From positions 50,220 to 114,219 of the forward strand of contig DCIX01000036.1 in assembly GCA_002317135.1 (NCBI GenBank): a stretch of DNA of 64,000 nucleotides, given 5' to 3'. This stretch comes from Bacteroidales bacterium UBA1715. GTDB lineage: Bacteria > Bacteroidota > Bacteroidia > Bacteroidales > UBA1715. The position numbers and the translations under genes were made by a program. Positions 25,942 to 35,900 of the stretch are shown piece after piece; within the stretch, counting starts at the first letter, position 1; each line of letters starts with the position of its first letter. Below the pieces are notes generated by a model. It searched no databases. It had not been told where the DNA came from and saw nothing but the letters and a program-made list of their open reading frames with translations.

Positions 25942-25962
25942 TAGTTTCTATACTAACATAGC

Positions 25963-25992
25963 AAAAGGTCGGCTAAACACCGACCTTTTTTT
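25963..25992 (+). terminator. Rho-independent terminator after the lipoprotein gene
   Basis: AAAAGGTCGG (25963-25972) pairs with CCGACCTTTT (25980-25989) around a 7-base loop and ends in a T-run. Confidence 0.9.
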
Positions 25993-26052
25993 GTATATTG
26001 ATATAACCTCTAAATGATAGTCCATTAATCAACATTTTCTCCTGATAAATTT

Positions 26053-26390
26053 GTGAATAATATACAAGTTGGCAGGAAATGTAGCATAATGACAATCCCA
26101 AACTTTATATTTTCAGGTTATCATCTATGCAAGAACAACTAAGCCGATTCAGCTGCGCGCGTTAAGAAAATCGCCGTAGGTCGGCGTAAAGAAAAAGACG
26201 ATTGTTGCGAAGTTTACGGAGCAACTCATAGTCTTTTTTAGCCGTCCGCAGGTGATTTTTAGCGAAGCAGGTGTTCGGCGGGGTTCTTTGGTTCTTTCTT
26301 GACCTGCAGCAAGAAAGAACAAGAACATACATCAAAAATCTTACGTAAAGACGTGTAACAAGGCCTACTGCCTAGATGTATATTATTTCC
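26053..26390. mobile_element. MITE-like element, copy B (338 bp, shortened relative to copy A)
   Basis: The left end GTGAATAATATACAAGTTGG differs from the copy A end at three positions over 22 bp; the right end reads TGCCTAGATGTATATTATTT then CC. From about 26100 to 26390 it parallels copy A (12871-13162) in the same order and nearly the same length. The core (GATTCAGCTGCGCGCGTTAA to CAAGAAAGAACAAGAAC) is almost identical. It lacks about 230 bp of the copy A left interior. No clear target duplication remains. Its right end supplies the stop codon of the small minus-strand gene at 26372. Confidence 0.8.
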
Positions 26391-26653
26391 TTTATTTCTC
26401 CATACGACAATCGTTCCTCGTACAACTTTTTTCTCACGATTTCACATTCTTGTCGTATTGTTTCATCATCTAAATCAGAAACATCTTTTATTCGTTCCTG
26501 AAAATCTTTTAATTCCTTAATTTTCTTGTTTTTCATTGTTGCGTTCTTTTTTTTCGATACAGGAGACACAGAAACTCCTTTCAACGCCCCCAAAATGCGT
26601 TTTAAACTAGGAATAATACTTGTATCTTCAATATCTATAATTAATTGTTTCAT
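26372..26653 (-). CDS. Small protein, antitoxin-like, function unknown
   Basis: A protein of about 93 residues. It begins MKQLIIDIEDTSIIPSLKRI, a strand-helix start resembling many small Bacteroidota proteins annotated as antitoxin-like. A lysine-rich linker and a charged helical tail (ERIKDVSDLDDETIRQECE) follow. I do not recognise a family with confidence, and no toxin gene is beside it. The start is the ATG at 26653; a TTG at 26671 would lie within the -7 box (26669-26676). The last codons and the TAG stop lie within the right inverted repeat of MITE copy B, so the C-terminus has probably been replaced by the insertion. Confidence 0.5.
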   Translation of the reverse strand: MKQLIIDIEDTSIIPSLKRILGALKGVSVSPVSKKKNATMKNKKIKELKDFQERIKDVSDLDDETIRQECEIVRKKLYEERLSYGEIKEIIYI

Positions 26654-26668
26654 GGCTTCTTGATATTG

Positions 26669-26676
26669 CAAATATA
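26669..26676 (-). promoter_or_regulatory. -7 box of the small 26372-26653 gene
   Basis: Minus-strand TATATTTG is an exact TAnnTTTG match, 15 bp upstream of the chosen ATG. It supports this short frame being a real gene. Confidence 0.5.
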
Positions 26677-26805
26677 ACTATTTTCATATACAATACAACT
26701 TTTGATTATACATACATATACCTATGCTACCAAAGCAATTCATTACACACTAATAAAATTCCTTTGGTTTGCTGTTACGAGCAAAAAAATCTAAATGATT
26801 TTCAC

Positions 26806-26813
26806 TACCTTTG
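26806..26813 (+). promoter_or_regulatory. -7 box of the 26830-29788 gene group
   Basis: TACCTTTG is an exact -7 box, 16 bp before the ATG at 26830. It rules out the far-upstream in-frame start at 26764. Confidence 0.55.
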
Positions 26814-26829
26814 TATTTATATAAATTCA

Positions 26830-27399
26830 ATGCGTATGCGTACAAAAAAGATTCTTTTCATTCTGATGCTTAGTATAGGATTTGCATCGTGTAACATAAA
26901 CAATACAAAAAACATAAAAGACTGCAAATTCTATTTCAACTCCATTTCCGACCTTATGGTCAACGATATTTCGTTTGATGGGAAACGAAGCCTAAAAGAC
27001 TTCACACCTGCCGATGTTGCCGTAATTTCTCGTGGCTTAATGAGTGAAATGCCTATCAATTTTACCGCTCATGTGACAATAGACAATCCTAACAAACAAA
27101 AAGCGGAACTCTGCGCTTTGGAATGGATCCTTCTCATAAAAGATGTAGAAGTTGCCAATGGCGTAATAGACGAACGCATCAAAATTGGAGCAAATGAAAG
27201 AATTACAGTGCCCCTTGATGTTGAAACGAGCACTAACGTGTTAAAAAAATTCTCGCTAACCGAGATAAAGAACATCATTTTCAACATCAGCAACTCAAAA
27301 GGATTGCCACAAAATTCAACGTTGAAAGTAAAGCCTGCTATAAAAGTAGGAAAAACACTTATCAAAACACCTAACTACTTCACCGTTGATTTGGAATAA
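26830..27399 (+). CDS. LEA-type-2-like lipoprotein
   Basis: A lipoprotein of about 189 residues. The signal peptide RTKKILFILMLSIGFASC has its lipobox cysteine about 20 residues in. The body has alternating strands: VNDISFDGKRSLKDFTPADV, then INFTAHVTIDNPNKQKAEL, VANGVIDERIKIGANERITV and a final KPAIKVGKTLIKTPNYF. This resembles LEA14/water-stress-and-hypersensitive-response (LEA-2) domains found in Bacteroidota lipoproteins. The promoter position places the start at 26830 (26836 is an equal alternative). The next gene starts 5 bp after its stop, so the two are an operon. The molecular role is unknown. Confidence 0.7.
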   Translation: MRMRTKKILFILMLSIGFASCNINNTKNIKDCKFYFNSISDLMVNDISFDGKRSLKDFTPADVAVISRGLMSEMPINFTAHVTIDNPNKQKAELCALEWILLIKDVEVANGVIDERIKIGANERITVPLDVETSTNVLKKFSLTEIKNIIFNISNSKGLPQNSTLKVKPAIKVGKTLIKTPNYFTVDLE

Positions 27400-27404
27400 A
27401 TCAA

Positions 27405-28892
27405 ATGAAGCGTGCCTTTTCCATACTACTAGTTCTCTTTATTGCATTCTCAGGATTTGCACAAAGTCCTATTGTTTTCCGACAAGAATTCATAAACGAT
27501 AACCAAGAATACATTTCTTGTATTCCTTTTGAACAAAACGGATTCATTCTACAATCTTGCAGAAAAGATAAACAAACAGTAAAAAAACACGATGTGTTCA
27601 CATTCACATTATATGACACATCCTGCAAAAGCAAATCGGAAATTGATGTTCCTATATTTTCGCGAAAATCAACTTATCTACGCTTTGCAAACAAGGAAAA
27701 CTGTTACTGGCTTTCGTACCAAACAACAGGAACGTACACGGTAACAGTCATTTCAAAGAAATTACAAGTTCGAACTATTAGCGGAAAACTTCCCAAAGGT
27801 TCCTACATACAAAACATTCGTGCTGTCGGCAACTACATTTATTTGATTGGACAAACCAAGGATTTGCCTCTATTACTCATTCAAAACATAGAAACAAACG
27901 AATGTAGTTTCGGAAAAATCATTCCTCTAAACAAACGAAACTTCTCCATTTCCTCATTTGAAGTCAACGAAGAAACAAACGAATTGTATGTATTTACCAA
28001 AGATGTGATGAGAAACGACAAATTGGTAAAACTGCACATTTACAAAGACGGACAAAAAATAACAGAAACCACCATCCGCTCTCCACAAGCCGACAAATAT
28101 ATTGTTTCGGCGGCCGCTTCTCGTCTACAAGACGGAAGTCTGATGATTTCGGGAACATACGGGAACGTGGTCAAGAACAATGAGGTTTCGGTTGGATTAT
28201 TTCTAATGAAAAAGTCAACTGATGGCACTACACTTTTCACGAAATTCATTAATTATTTAGACATTAAAAATTTCATTTCGTATTTACCTTCAAAAAAACA
28301 AGAGCGTATAGAAAAACGCCAAGAGCGATTGGCTGAATCCGATAAAGAACTAGAATTGAACTACTTAATGACTCCACATAAAATTCTTGAAAAAGACGGA
28401 GAATTTATTCTTGTAGGCGAATCATTCTATCCAACGTATCGCCAAGAATGCGACTACATCCCTACTGGAGGAGGAGCACCTTCTATGCGTTGTTATCCCG
28501 TTTTTGACGGGTTCCAATACACACACTTTTTCATCCTCAGTTTTAATGGACAAGGAGATATTTTGTGGAGCGACGCCGCACCATTATATACAAACGAAAA
28601 ACCACATTCCGTAATTCACTATCTATCAATTAATAACAAACCTTCTGGTTTACAAACAATGTATTCTTCGTGGGATAAAATTTATATCCAAGATTTTTCT
28701 TCCAACAATAGTGGCAATCGAAAAGAAATCGACATTGTAAACGAAGACGAAAAACTGATTTATTCTACCAATAAAAATGTGCATTGGTACAACAACACCT
28801 TTTTATCGTATGGAAACCAACGCATAAAAAACAAAGACGAACATTCCAAACGACAAGTTTTCTATATGCAGAAAATCGTTATAAACGAATAA
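27405..28892 (+). CDS. Exported protein of unknown function
   Basis: A 495-residue protein with a standard signal peptide (KRAFSILLVLFIAFSGFAQ) and no lipobox. The mature part is rich in beta strands with repeated phrases such as NYIYLIGQTKDLPLLLI, NELYVFTKDVMRNDKL, GSLMISGTYGNVV and FILVGESFYPTYR. These look like blades of a beta-propeller that reports values, without recognisable catalytic residues. A CDYIPTGGGAPSMRCYPV stretch could form a disulfide. I do not recognise the family. It is co-transcribed with the preceding lipoprotein gene (5-bp gap) and probably with the FKBP gene downstream, although the latter also has its own -7 box. Confidence 0.75.
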   Translation: MKRAFSILLVLFIAFSGFAQSPIVFRQEFINDNQEYISCIPFEQNGFILQSCRKDKQTVKKHDVFTFTLYDTSCKSKSEIDVPIFSRKSTYLRFANKENCYWLSYQTTGTYTVTVISKKLQVRTISGKLPKGSYIQNIRAVGNYIYLIGQTKDLPLLLIQNIETNECSFGKIIPLNKRNFSISSFEVNEETNELYVFTKDVMRNDKLVKLHIYKDGQKITETTIRSPQADKYIVSAAASRLQDGSLMISGTYGNVVKNNEVSVGLFLMKKSTDGTTLFTKFINYLDIKNFISYLPSKKQERIEKRQERLAESDKELELNYLMTPHKILEKDGEFILVGESFYPTYRQECDYIPTGGGAPSMRCYPVFDGFQYTHFFILSFNGQGDILWSDAAPLYTNEKPHSVIHYLSINNKPSGLQTMYSSWDKIYIQDFSSNNSGNRKEIDIVNEDEKLIYSTNKNVHWYNNTFLSYGNQRIKNKDEHSKRQVFYMQKIVINE

Positions 28893-28895
28893 CAG

Positions 28896-28903
28896 TATAT
28901 TTG
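28896..28903 (+). promoter_or_regulatory. -7 box of the FKBP lipoprotein gene
   Basis: TATATTTG lies 18 bp before the ATG at 28922 and immediately after the upstream stop; no -33 box is evident. Confidence 0.4.
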
Positions 28904-28921
28904 TAAAAAATAAAAATCAAA

Positions 28922-29788
28922 ATGAACTATAAATTATCCATAATTATAAGCTTAATCGTGTGTCTTACATTTAGTTGCACTAAGAAAAACACATACCAAA
29001 CAAATGAGCACGGTCTTACATATAAATATATTGTAAAAAGTGACTCTACTCTTTCTCCACAAGAAGGAAACAAACTTGTGCTTGATGTCCGCTATTTCGA
29101 CAGCAAAGATTCATTGTTGTTTAACTCCCAAGACATTTCGCCAAAATTCATTATGGATTTCATAAAACCATCTGCCGAAGGAAGTACCATAAATGACGCA
29201 TTAGCAATGATGCACGAAGGCGACAGTATGAGTTTCCTAATCAACGCATACGAATTCTATTTATTTGCCGGACAGACAAAGAAACTAAAAGAAATCTCCC
29301 AAACAGAAAACCTTCGTTTCGAAATTAAATTACAGAAAATCCTCTCTCCTGAAATTGTTCAAAAAGAACAAGAGAAGAAAATGGAAGAATTAAAAAACGA
29401 AGAAGAAGAACTTCTCAAAGAATATATTGCAAACAATTATCCTGACCTAAAACCAACAAAGTCAGGCTTGTATTTTATTGAAACCCGCGAAGGCGAAGGG
29501 CCAACAGTAAGCAAGAACAACAAAGTTGCCATTCACTACACGGCAACATATATCAATGGTGAACCAATATATTCAACTTATCAAAAGAACGACCCACTTA
29601 TTTTTGACGTTGCTGACCCACTTGTTTGGCCTTGTTTGGCAGAATCTGTGCTATATATGAAGAAAGGCAGCAAAGCAACTTGTATAGCCGTATCAAAACT
29701 TGCAGCAGGAGAAAACGGCGACAAAGCAATGCACATTGCACCACGAAAAACAATCATCTTCGACATCGAATTGATTGCATTTAAATAA
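28922..29788 (+). CDS. FKBP-type peptidyl-prolyl isomerase lipoprotein
   Basis: A 288-residue lipoprotein (lipobox FSC, cysteine about residue 19). An N-terminal segment (about 30-140) has FKBP-like phrases (GNKLVLDVRYFDSKDSLLFN, HEGDSMSFLINAYEFY) and is probably a degenerate FKBP domain. A charged helix (EQEKKMEELKNEEEELLKEY) links it to a C-terminal FKBP domain (about 175-288) with VAIHYTATYINGEPIYSTY and MKKGSKATCIAVSKLAAG. FKBP domains catalyse prolyl cis-trans isomerisation. This one would act in the periplasm or at the outer membrane, helping envelope proteins fold. The usual GVGPVIPGW-type loop is replaced by PLVWPCLAES, so activity may be low. Confidence 0.85.
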   Translation: MNYKLSIIISLIVCLTFSCTKKNTYQTNEHGLTYKYIVKSDSTLSPQEGNKLVLDVRYFDSKDSLLFNSQDISPKFIMDFIKPSAEGSTINDALAMMHEGDSMSFLINAYEFYLFAGQTKKLKEISQTENLRFEIKLQKILSPEIVQKEQEKKMEELKNEEEELLKEYIANNYPDLKPTKSGLYFIETREGEGPTVSKNNKVAIHYTATYINGEPIYSTYQKNDPLIFDVADPLVWPCLAESVLYMKKGSKATCIAVSKLAAGENGDKAMHIAPRKTIIFDIELIAFK

Positions 29789-29810
29789 ACGTTGGTATTT
29801 TAATAACCTT

Positions 29811-29840
29811 TGTAGAGACGCGATTAATCGCGTTTCTACA
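29811..29840. repeat. 30-bp near-perfect palindrome between convergent genes
   Basis: TGTAGAGACGCGATT is followed by its reverse complement with one mismatch. It belongs to the same GTAGAGACG group as 10986-11013. Placed between the ends of the FKBP and CorA genes, it may help separate the convergent transcripts. Confidence 0.8.
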
Positions 29841-29842
29841 GA

Positions 29843-30772
29843 TTAGAACAAGTTTCGTTTCTTGAAACTATAGTAACTTATTGCAATAACAAGAACAGTG
29901 ATTAACAAAATCAATGGGAAAGCAAACCACCAGTTTTCCATTCCATTCGGCACATTCATACCGAAGAAACCAGAAATAGCGGCAGGAATCATCAGGATAA
30001 TGGTAATCGTGGTCAATTTTTTCATCGTACCATTCAAGTTGTTACTAATGATACTCGCATATCCACTTCGCTGGCGTTCCAAAATGTCACTATAGATATT
30101 GGCAGTAGTATAAGCCTGTTGCAATTCGACTTCAACATCATCCAATAAATCGTCGTCAAATTGCAAATTACGCAAATGTTTCTTTAAACGAACAAGCACG
30201 ACCTCATTGCCACGCAACGATGTAATAAAGTAGACCAAGAATTTCTCAATGCGCATCATCTGTTGCAATTGTTCATTCTCCATCGATTCTTCCAATGCCT
30301 CTTCAGCATTTTTCATCATGATGTTCATCTGTTTCAAGTACTTCAAATACCAAACAGAACTACTTAAAAACAACGAAAGCATCAAATCCAATCGTTGACG
30401 ACCTTGAATACGCTTGCGATTCGACCAACGAATGAAATCCTCTATCATTTCCGACTTATAATGACAGATTGTAATTAGAATATCACCACTAATAAGAACA
30501 GCTAACGGCACAGTAGAAAATAACGAATCGCCATCCTCGTCAATTTCTTTATTCGGAATACGAATAAGAGTCATTAACCAACCATCTTCATTTTCCGTTC
30601 TCGGACGTTCTTCAGTATCCTCCACGTCCTTAATAAAGTCCATAGGAGCATTAAATGAATTCTCCAATTCAGTCAAATCCTTCTGTGTAGGCTTTGTAAC
30701 CTGAATCCAACAATTTGGTTGCCATTTGGCAATTTTCTTGAATCCGCCTTTGCATTCTAAATATTCTATCAT
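29843..30772 (-). CDS. corA: CorA family divalent cation transporter
   Basis: A 309-residue protein. A cytoplasmic N-terminal domain with long helices (to about 245) leads to two C-terminal membrane helices. The signature GMN at the end of TM1 is present in ISGFFGMNVPNGMENWW, and the protein ends with a short basic tail (SFKKRNLF). CorA pentamers import magnesium (or cobalt/nickel) across the inner membrane. The length and motif are normal. The gene is monocistronic and convergent with the FKBP gene. In the 200 bp upstream (30773-30972) I see only AT-rich sequence with a weak TATTTTCG promoter-like element. Confidence 0.95.
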   Translation of the reverse strand: MIEYLECKGGFKKIAKWQPNCWIQVTKPTQKDLTELENSFNAPMDFIKDVEDTEERPRTENEDGWLMTLIRIPNKEIDEDGDSLFSTVPLAVLISGDILITICHYKSEMIEDFIRWSNRKRIQGRQRLDLMLSLFLSSSVWYLKYLKQMNIMMKNAEEALEESMENEQLQQMMRIEKFLVYFITSLRGNEVVLVRLKKHLRNLQFDDDLLDDVEVELQQAYTTANIYSDILERQRSGYASIISNNLNGTMKKLTTITIILMIPAAISGFFGMNVPNGMENWWFAFPLILLITVLVIAISYYSFKKRNLF

Positions 30773-30972
30773 GTCGTTTTTTTAAGGCGTTTATACTCGT
30801 TACTTTCAACGCGAAAATAACACAATTTTACTTTTCTAAAAGAAAAAAAGAAAAATAACTTTTCAACACGCATTATATTCTAAATCAAAAGATTAGAAAA
30901 GTTTTTATCAACAAAACATTGAAAAGTGACGTGTAGAACGATTGCTTGAGTTTATTCTACATAAAACAAAAT

Positions 30973-32148
30973 CTATAAAAAGTGAAGTATATACGACATA
31001 GCTATACCCAAATAAGTGCCGATTGCATAACCAACAAGTCCTATTGCCAAACCACTTACAAGCACTTTCTTGTTCCCCATAACTCCAACCACTGGTGGAA
31101 TAAACGGAGGCGAACAAAGCAATCCAATATTTGCAACAACAAATAAATCACCATATACCTTGAACAAACGACAGAACAAAATATGCAATGTCATGGAAAC
31201 AACCATTACGAACAAAACATAATACAACAAGGTCAACCCACTGGTTGCCAATATGTAGAAATTAAACTGCGACGCAACAACAACACTAAACTGCAAAATA
31301 AAAATCATGCCCAACTCAAACGTTTTAGGCAAACGACGGATTTTGTCATTAAAAGAAGCAATGATTGCCAATGTCGTAACCGTAAGAATCACAACCATTT
31401 CATGCAACTTTCCCGTAATCAACAACGATAAACCAGCTCCTAAAGCAAGAAAACTAATCGAAAGCAACAATCCTTGCATTGTCAATGGAAATATTCGACG
31501 ATGCAACATATTATCGTAACATTCAACACCATTGTCTTGAATGCGTTTTGAGGGAGATTCCTGACCGTCTTCTTCTGGAAATGGCAATAGTTTTCTATAC
31601 ATTCGATATCCGCCACAAACCACGAATAACAACAACGGAAATGTTCCTAACATTTCGAAAGTCATTAAACAAGTCATTACAGTCGAATCTACTTGTAGTG
31701 CGGCACCTAATGCAGCAAAATTCATTGTTCCGCCAGTATAAATGCCGACCATCATTGCTGATAGATTCTCAAAATTCTCGACCGTAGAACCACGAAAGAC
31801 AAAGAAACCTATGATAACCGCTAGTAACACAGAAAGTAATCCACCAACCAAAGCGAAGACGGTTTTTGGCAATGTCTTCGCCCACAAACGAAAATCTGAA
31901 CTCAGCAACATTAACGGAATAGCTAATGGAACTGTTAGATTCATAAACCATTTCTGCAGATTCGCCAATTGCGAAGCCTGTTCTACGTCTAAATTATTGG
32001 TTGTCAAACCAGATAATGAAAATAGTATTCCGATAGCATACGCAACAACAACAGAGCCTACTTTTTGTACGAAAGTCCATTTACGAAACGCATAGACTAT
32101 ACAAAAAGGGACGAGTAAATACAGAATTACAATAGCTGCAATGCGCAT
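30973..32148 (-). CDS. DUF819 family integral membrane protein
   Basis: A 391-residue protein with about ten to eleven predicted membrane helices. The order of segments matches DUF819/YjcL-like proteins: VVAYAIGILFSL, SSDFRLWAKTLPK, GIYTGGTMNFAALGAALQV, and the C-terminal VANIGLLCSPPFIPPVVGVMGNKKVL block. The family is thought to be transport-related, possibly for organic acids or amino acids, but no substrate is established. The GGTMN and PPVVGVMG segments are probably the re-entrant or discontinuous helices of a transporter core. It is the last gene of a five-gene operon (9-bp gap to the previous gene). Confidence 0.85.
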   Translation of the reverse strand: MRIAAIVILYLLVPFCIVYAFRKWTFVQKVGSVVVAYAIGILFSLSGLTTNNLDVEQASQLANLQKWFMNLTVPLAIPLMLLSSDFRLWAKTLPKTVFALVGGLLSVLLAVIIGFFVFRGSTVENFENLSAMMVGIYTGGTMNFAALGAALQVDSTVMTCLMTFEMLGTFPLLLFVVCGGYRMYRKLLPFPEEDGQESPSKRIQDNGVECYDNMLHRRIFPLTMQGLLLSISFLALGAGLSLLITGKLHEMVVILTVTTLAIIASFNDKIRRLPKTFELGMIFILQFSVVVASQFNFYILATSGLTLLYYVLFVMVVSMTLHILFCRLFKVYGDLFVVANIGLLCSPPFIPPVVGVMGNKKVLVSGLAIGLVGYAIGTYLGIAMSYILHFL

Positions 32149-32157
32149 AATGTTCCT

Positions 32158-32976
32158 TTAAAACAAATCTTCATCATCAGATTCGTCGTCGTCATATTCT
32201 TCATCAGAATCGGAATATCCAAACGAAGCAAGACCCTCCATGTCAAAATCCAACGATTCTCCATTAAGAATTTTTTGCATCTCGTCGTCGTCCATTTCCT
32301 TTACATTTGAAATGACCAATGTTTCATCCAAAAATCCGCCAAAATCTTCTGTAGCATCAACAACTTGCTGAATAACATCTGACGGTGCCGTAGTTATAGG
32401 AATCAAAACCTTGACACGCATAAATCTGTCGGAAAATGTAATTGATTCAATATCTGAATTATATCTATCTACCGCAGATTCCAATTCGCCTTGCAAAATA
32501 CGAGCTTGCACATTAGAGAACGGTGAATCTTGTTCATTTACAAAACAAACAAAATAACGCAACTTGTTTCCCTTTCCACCCAAACCAGTAGAAATAATCA
32601 CTTGCGTCTCGTCCAACAAAGAACCTTCTATTTCCGCCTTACTTTCGCGATACGCCATTGATGCCCACAAACGAATCTCTCCTTCCGAGTCATTTTTAAA
32701 TTTTTCGATAGTACGAAAAGCCTCAACATCATCGAACGAAGCCAATTTCACCAAAATATCACGTTTATCTTCCAAACGTGTTTCTGGATCGTACAAATAT
32801 GGAACCTTTTCTAAAACTTCATCCAAATCATATACTTGACGACGCAACATTCGCGAACGCTTATAATAACTTGCCTGCACGCCCAAGTCAATTTGTTCCT
32901 CTATGATGTTTAACGACTGTGGGTTGTCGGCAAACATTTTTCGTAAGTCATCGAATATTTCGTTTGTATTAGGCAT
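32158..32976 (-). CDS. Conserved cytoplasmic protein with acidic tail, function unknown
   Basis: A 272-residue soluble protein. The N-terminal third is helical (NEIFDDLRKMFADNPQSLNI, then a HEAT-like segment, LVKLASFDDVEAFRTIEKF and IRLWASMAYRE). The middle is strand-rich (TQVIISTGLGGKGNKLRYFV). The tail is extremely acidic, with SDSDEEYDDDESDDEDLF at the end. I do not recognise a named domain. An acidic tail often mediates binding to basic partners such as ribosomal or nucleic-acid-binding proteins, but that is only a suggestion. It is embedded in an operon between the GH3/beta-lactamase gene (11 bp) and the DUF819 gene (9 bp). Confidence 0.8.
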   Translation of the reverse strand: MPNTNEIFDDLRKMFADNPQSLNIIEEQIDLGVQASYYKRSRMLRRQVYDLDEVLEKVPYLYDPETRLEDKRDILVKLASFDDVEAFRTIEKFKNDSEGEIRLWASMAYRESKAEIEGSLLDETQVIISTGLGGKGNKLRYFVCFVNEQDSPFSNVQARILQGELESAVDRYNSDIESITFSDRFMRVKVLIPITTAPSDVIQQVVDATEDFGGFLDETLVISNVKEMDDDEMQKILNGESLDFDMEGLASFGYSDSDEEYDDDESDDEDLF

Positions 32977-32987
32977 AACACCAAGAT

Positions 32988-35900
32988 TTAAATAATTGCT
33001 TTATAAATTGTTCGTTGAATTCGCGAGCGAACAGCAGAATCACCAAGCATAGTATTTTTACCATCAGGATTCGAACGATTCACTCTATTTGAAAGAAATA
33101 TATATAGTAACGACTGTTCTGGATCTACCCAAAACATCGTTCCCGTAAAACCAGTATGACCATAACTCGAAGGCGAAGTGCAATGACAAGTTGGGTCCAA
33201 TTTCACACCATCAGGTTCAGGTTTGTCGAACCCTAATCCTTTTCGATTACCATTTTCACAAAACTGACAAGCTGTAAACAACTCTATAGTTTCTTCTTTA
33301 ATATAACGTTCACCTGCATAAGTCCCTTTATTCAAAAGCATTTGGAGCAATTTTGCCAAATCGTGTGCATTTGAAAACAAACCAGCATGACCACTCACAC
33401 CGCCCAACATTGCAGCGCCTCTATCATGAACATACCCTTGCAACAACTGATGACGAAAAAATTCCTCATTTTCCGTTGGTGCAATAGACGATTTTTCAAA
33501 TCTTCGCAATGGACAATATCCCAATGTTGTCGCACCCAATTTTGAATAAAAATTATCCTGCGTATATTCATCCAATGACTTGCCACTAATGTTTTTAACA
33601 ACATCTGTCATTAAATAGAAACCCAAATCACTATACACAACCTCTTTTTTAGGTAGTAATGGCGACTCTGCAATCATTCTAAAAACCGTATCGCGATACG
33701 CATTATTTAGATAAAAATGCTCTCCCATCTCTATTTGATGCTCTTCATCTTTTGTCTGAGACACCGCATTGGCAACAAACTCTACTTTTGGAGAAAGATA
33801 CAACTGATAATCAACCAAATATGGAAAATCAGCAGAACGAGTTTTTGATTTCATTCCTTTCTCATAATAGTTTCGGAAAACCGTCTGTGTTAAAGCAACA
33901 CCAGATCGCAACTGCGCCTGATGAGACAACACATCACGCAAATTCAAGGTGTCTTTATTAGTGCCTTTCAAATAAGGTAGATAATCACCTAATTGCTTTT
34001 TGATAGAGAACTTTCCTTCGTCATACAACTTCATAAGAGAAACAGTTGTTGCCGCCGCTTTTGTAACCGATGCCAAATCGTACAAGGTTTCTGTCGTCAC
34101 AGAATCTTTGGAATCGTATGTATAAGTTCCGAAAGCCTTTTCATACACAACAACCCCATTTTTTGCAACCAAAACTTCACAACCAGGCATTGCGCCATTT
34201 TTTATAAAATGTGCAACAATAGAATCTATTTTCTCCAACTGGGTTTCGTCCATTCCAACCTCTATTGCATCACCAGAACGCAAACGTTGCACAGCACCGA
34301 ATGTAACGCCCGAACCTGCTTCAAATCCTCCAGCAGAAACCGGAAGACGACCATTTATAGGCGTTGCACCAAATAATGCTTCGGCAGCAATTTCCTGCAC
34401 TTGTTTTCTAAAATCATACGAAACAAGCAATGTTTCAACCGAAGGAAGCACATCCTTGAAATAATCCAACGCGTATGGATTTGCGTGTAACACCATAATC
34501 ACGTTATTTGACTCAGCAATCTTTCCAACGACTTGTACCATAGCAGGCGTAATGCCGTACTTTTTATTTGGATATGAACTTGAACCAAGAACATTTACAA
34601 TAACAACATCATACGCTTTTAAACTTTCCAAGGTTTGTCGCAAAACACCATCGTATGATTCTTCCGTAGGAATAACAAATTCCGTAACAGGAGCCTCTTT
34701 TTGCAATTGTTTCACAAAATACGAAGTTCCTTTCTTCAATGAAACGACTGCAATTTTCTTTTTATCTAATTGACGCAAAGGCAATTGTGATTTTTTATCT
34801 TTCACTACCGTCATTGATGCCTGTAATAATTTTCTATTCAAATTCCTTGCTGCAGGCGTATTTAAATCCTTATATAGATTGTTTATATCAACAAATTGTC
34901 TGTTTGGAACTTCCATCCACGATTTCGCCAACAAAATTCTACGGCAATGCTTGTCTATATCCTCTTGTTTTAATCGACCAGAAGCAAGAGCCTGTTTGAT
35001 AGCAGCAATAGCCTTTGGAACATCCAATGTAAATTCCAATACATCATTTCCGGCAAGCAACGCACGCACTTCAACTTCTCCCGCAGGAAACGCATTGCTA
35101 ACCGCTTTCATATTCAAGGCATCGGTAAAAATCAAACCCTGAAACTTCATATCTTCACGAAGCTTCTGTTTCACAATCTTTGGCGATAATGTAGAAGGTA
35201 AGTCTTTTGTTTTATCCAATGAAGGCACATACAAATGCGCTATCATAACACCAGTTAAGTCGTTTTTAATCAACTGTTTAAACGGATACAATTCAAAATC
35301 TTCCAACTGCTCTTTGGAACTATGAATAACAGGCAAAGCATAGTGCGAATCGCTGTTTGTATTTCCATGACCAGGAAAATGTTTCGCTGTTGTTAGAATA
35401 TGATGCGATTGCATACCACGCATATACCACAAACTTTTTTCGGCAACATTATCTTTCATTTCCCCAAACGAACGAGTATTGATTACCGGATTTTGAGGAT
35501 TATTATTGATATCGAGAACAGGTGCAAAATTTATATGAATCCCCATTCGAACACATTCACGACCAATTTCTTCACCCATTTCCTCAATGAGATGAGCATT
35601 TTTTTCATGTATAGCCCCCAACTGCAACTGACGAGGGAAAGAAATCGTACTATCCAAACGCATTGCCAATCCCCATTCTCCATCGATAGCAACCGACAAT
35701 GGAATCTTAGCTGCCTTTTGAAAGTTGTTTGTCATTTTTGCTTGCAAGACAGGAGAACCTTTAAAAAAGATAACCCCACCAATATGATAATCGGTTATCA
35801 ATTTTTTTACTGCAGCCTCATTATTTTGCTTTGGATCAGAATAAGCGGCAACCATAAACAACTGGCCTATTTTTTCATCCAAAGTCATTGTATTAAAAAC

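Noticed and set aside
33088..33230. Loss of the beta-lactamase KTG motif as a sign of inactivity
   Set aside because: HTG in place of KTG is common in the esterase-like members of this fold that are fused to GH3 domains, so I do not treat it as a defect.
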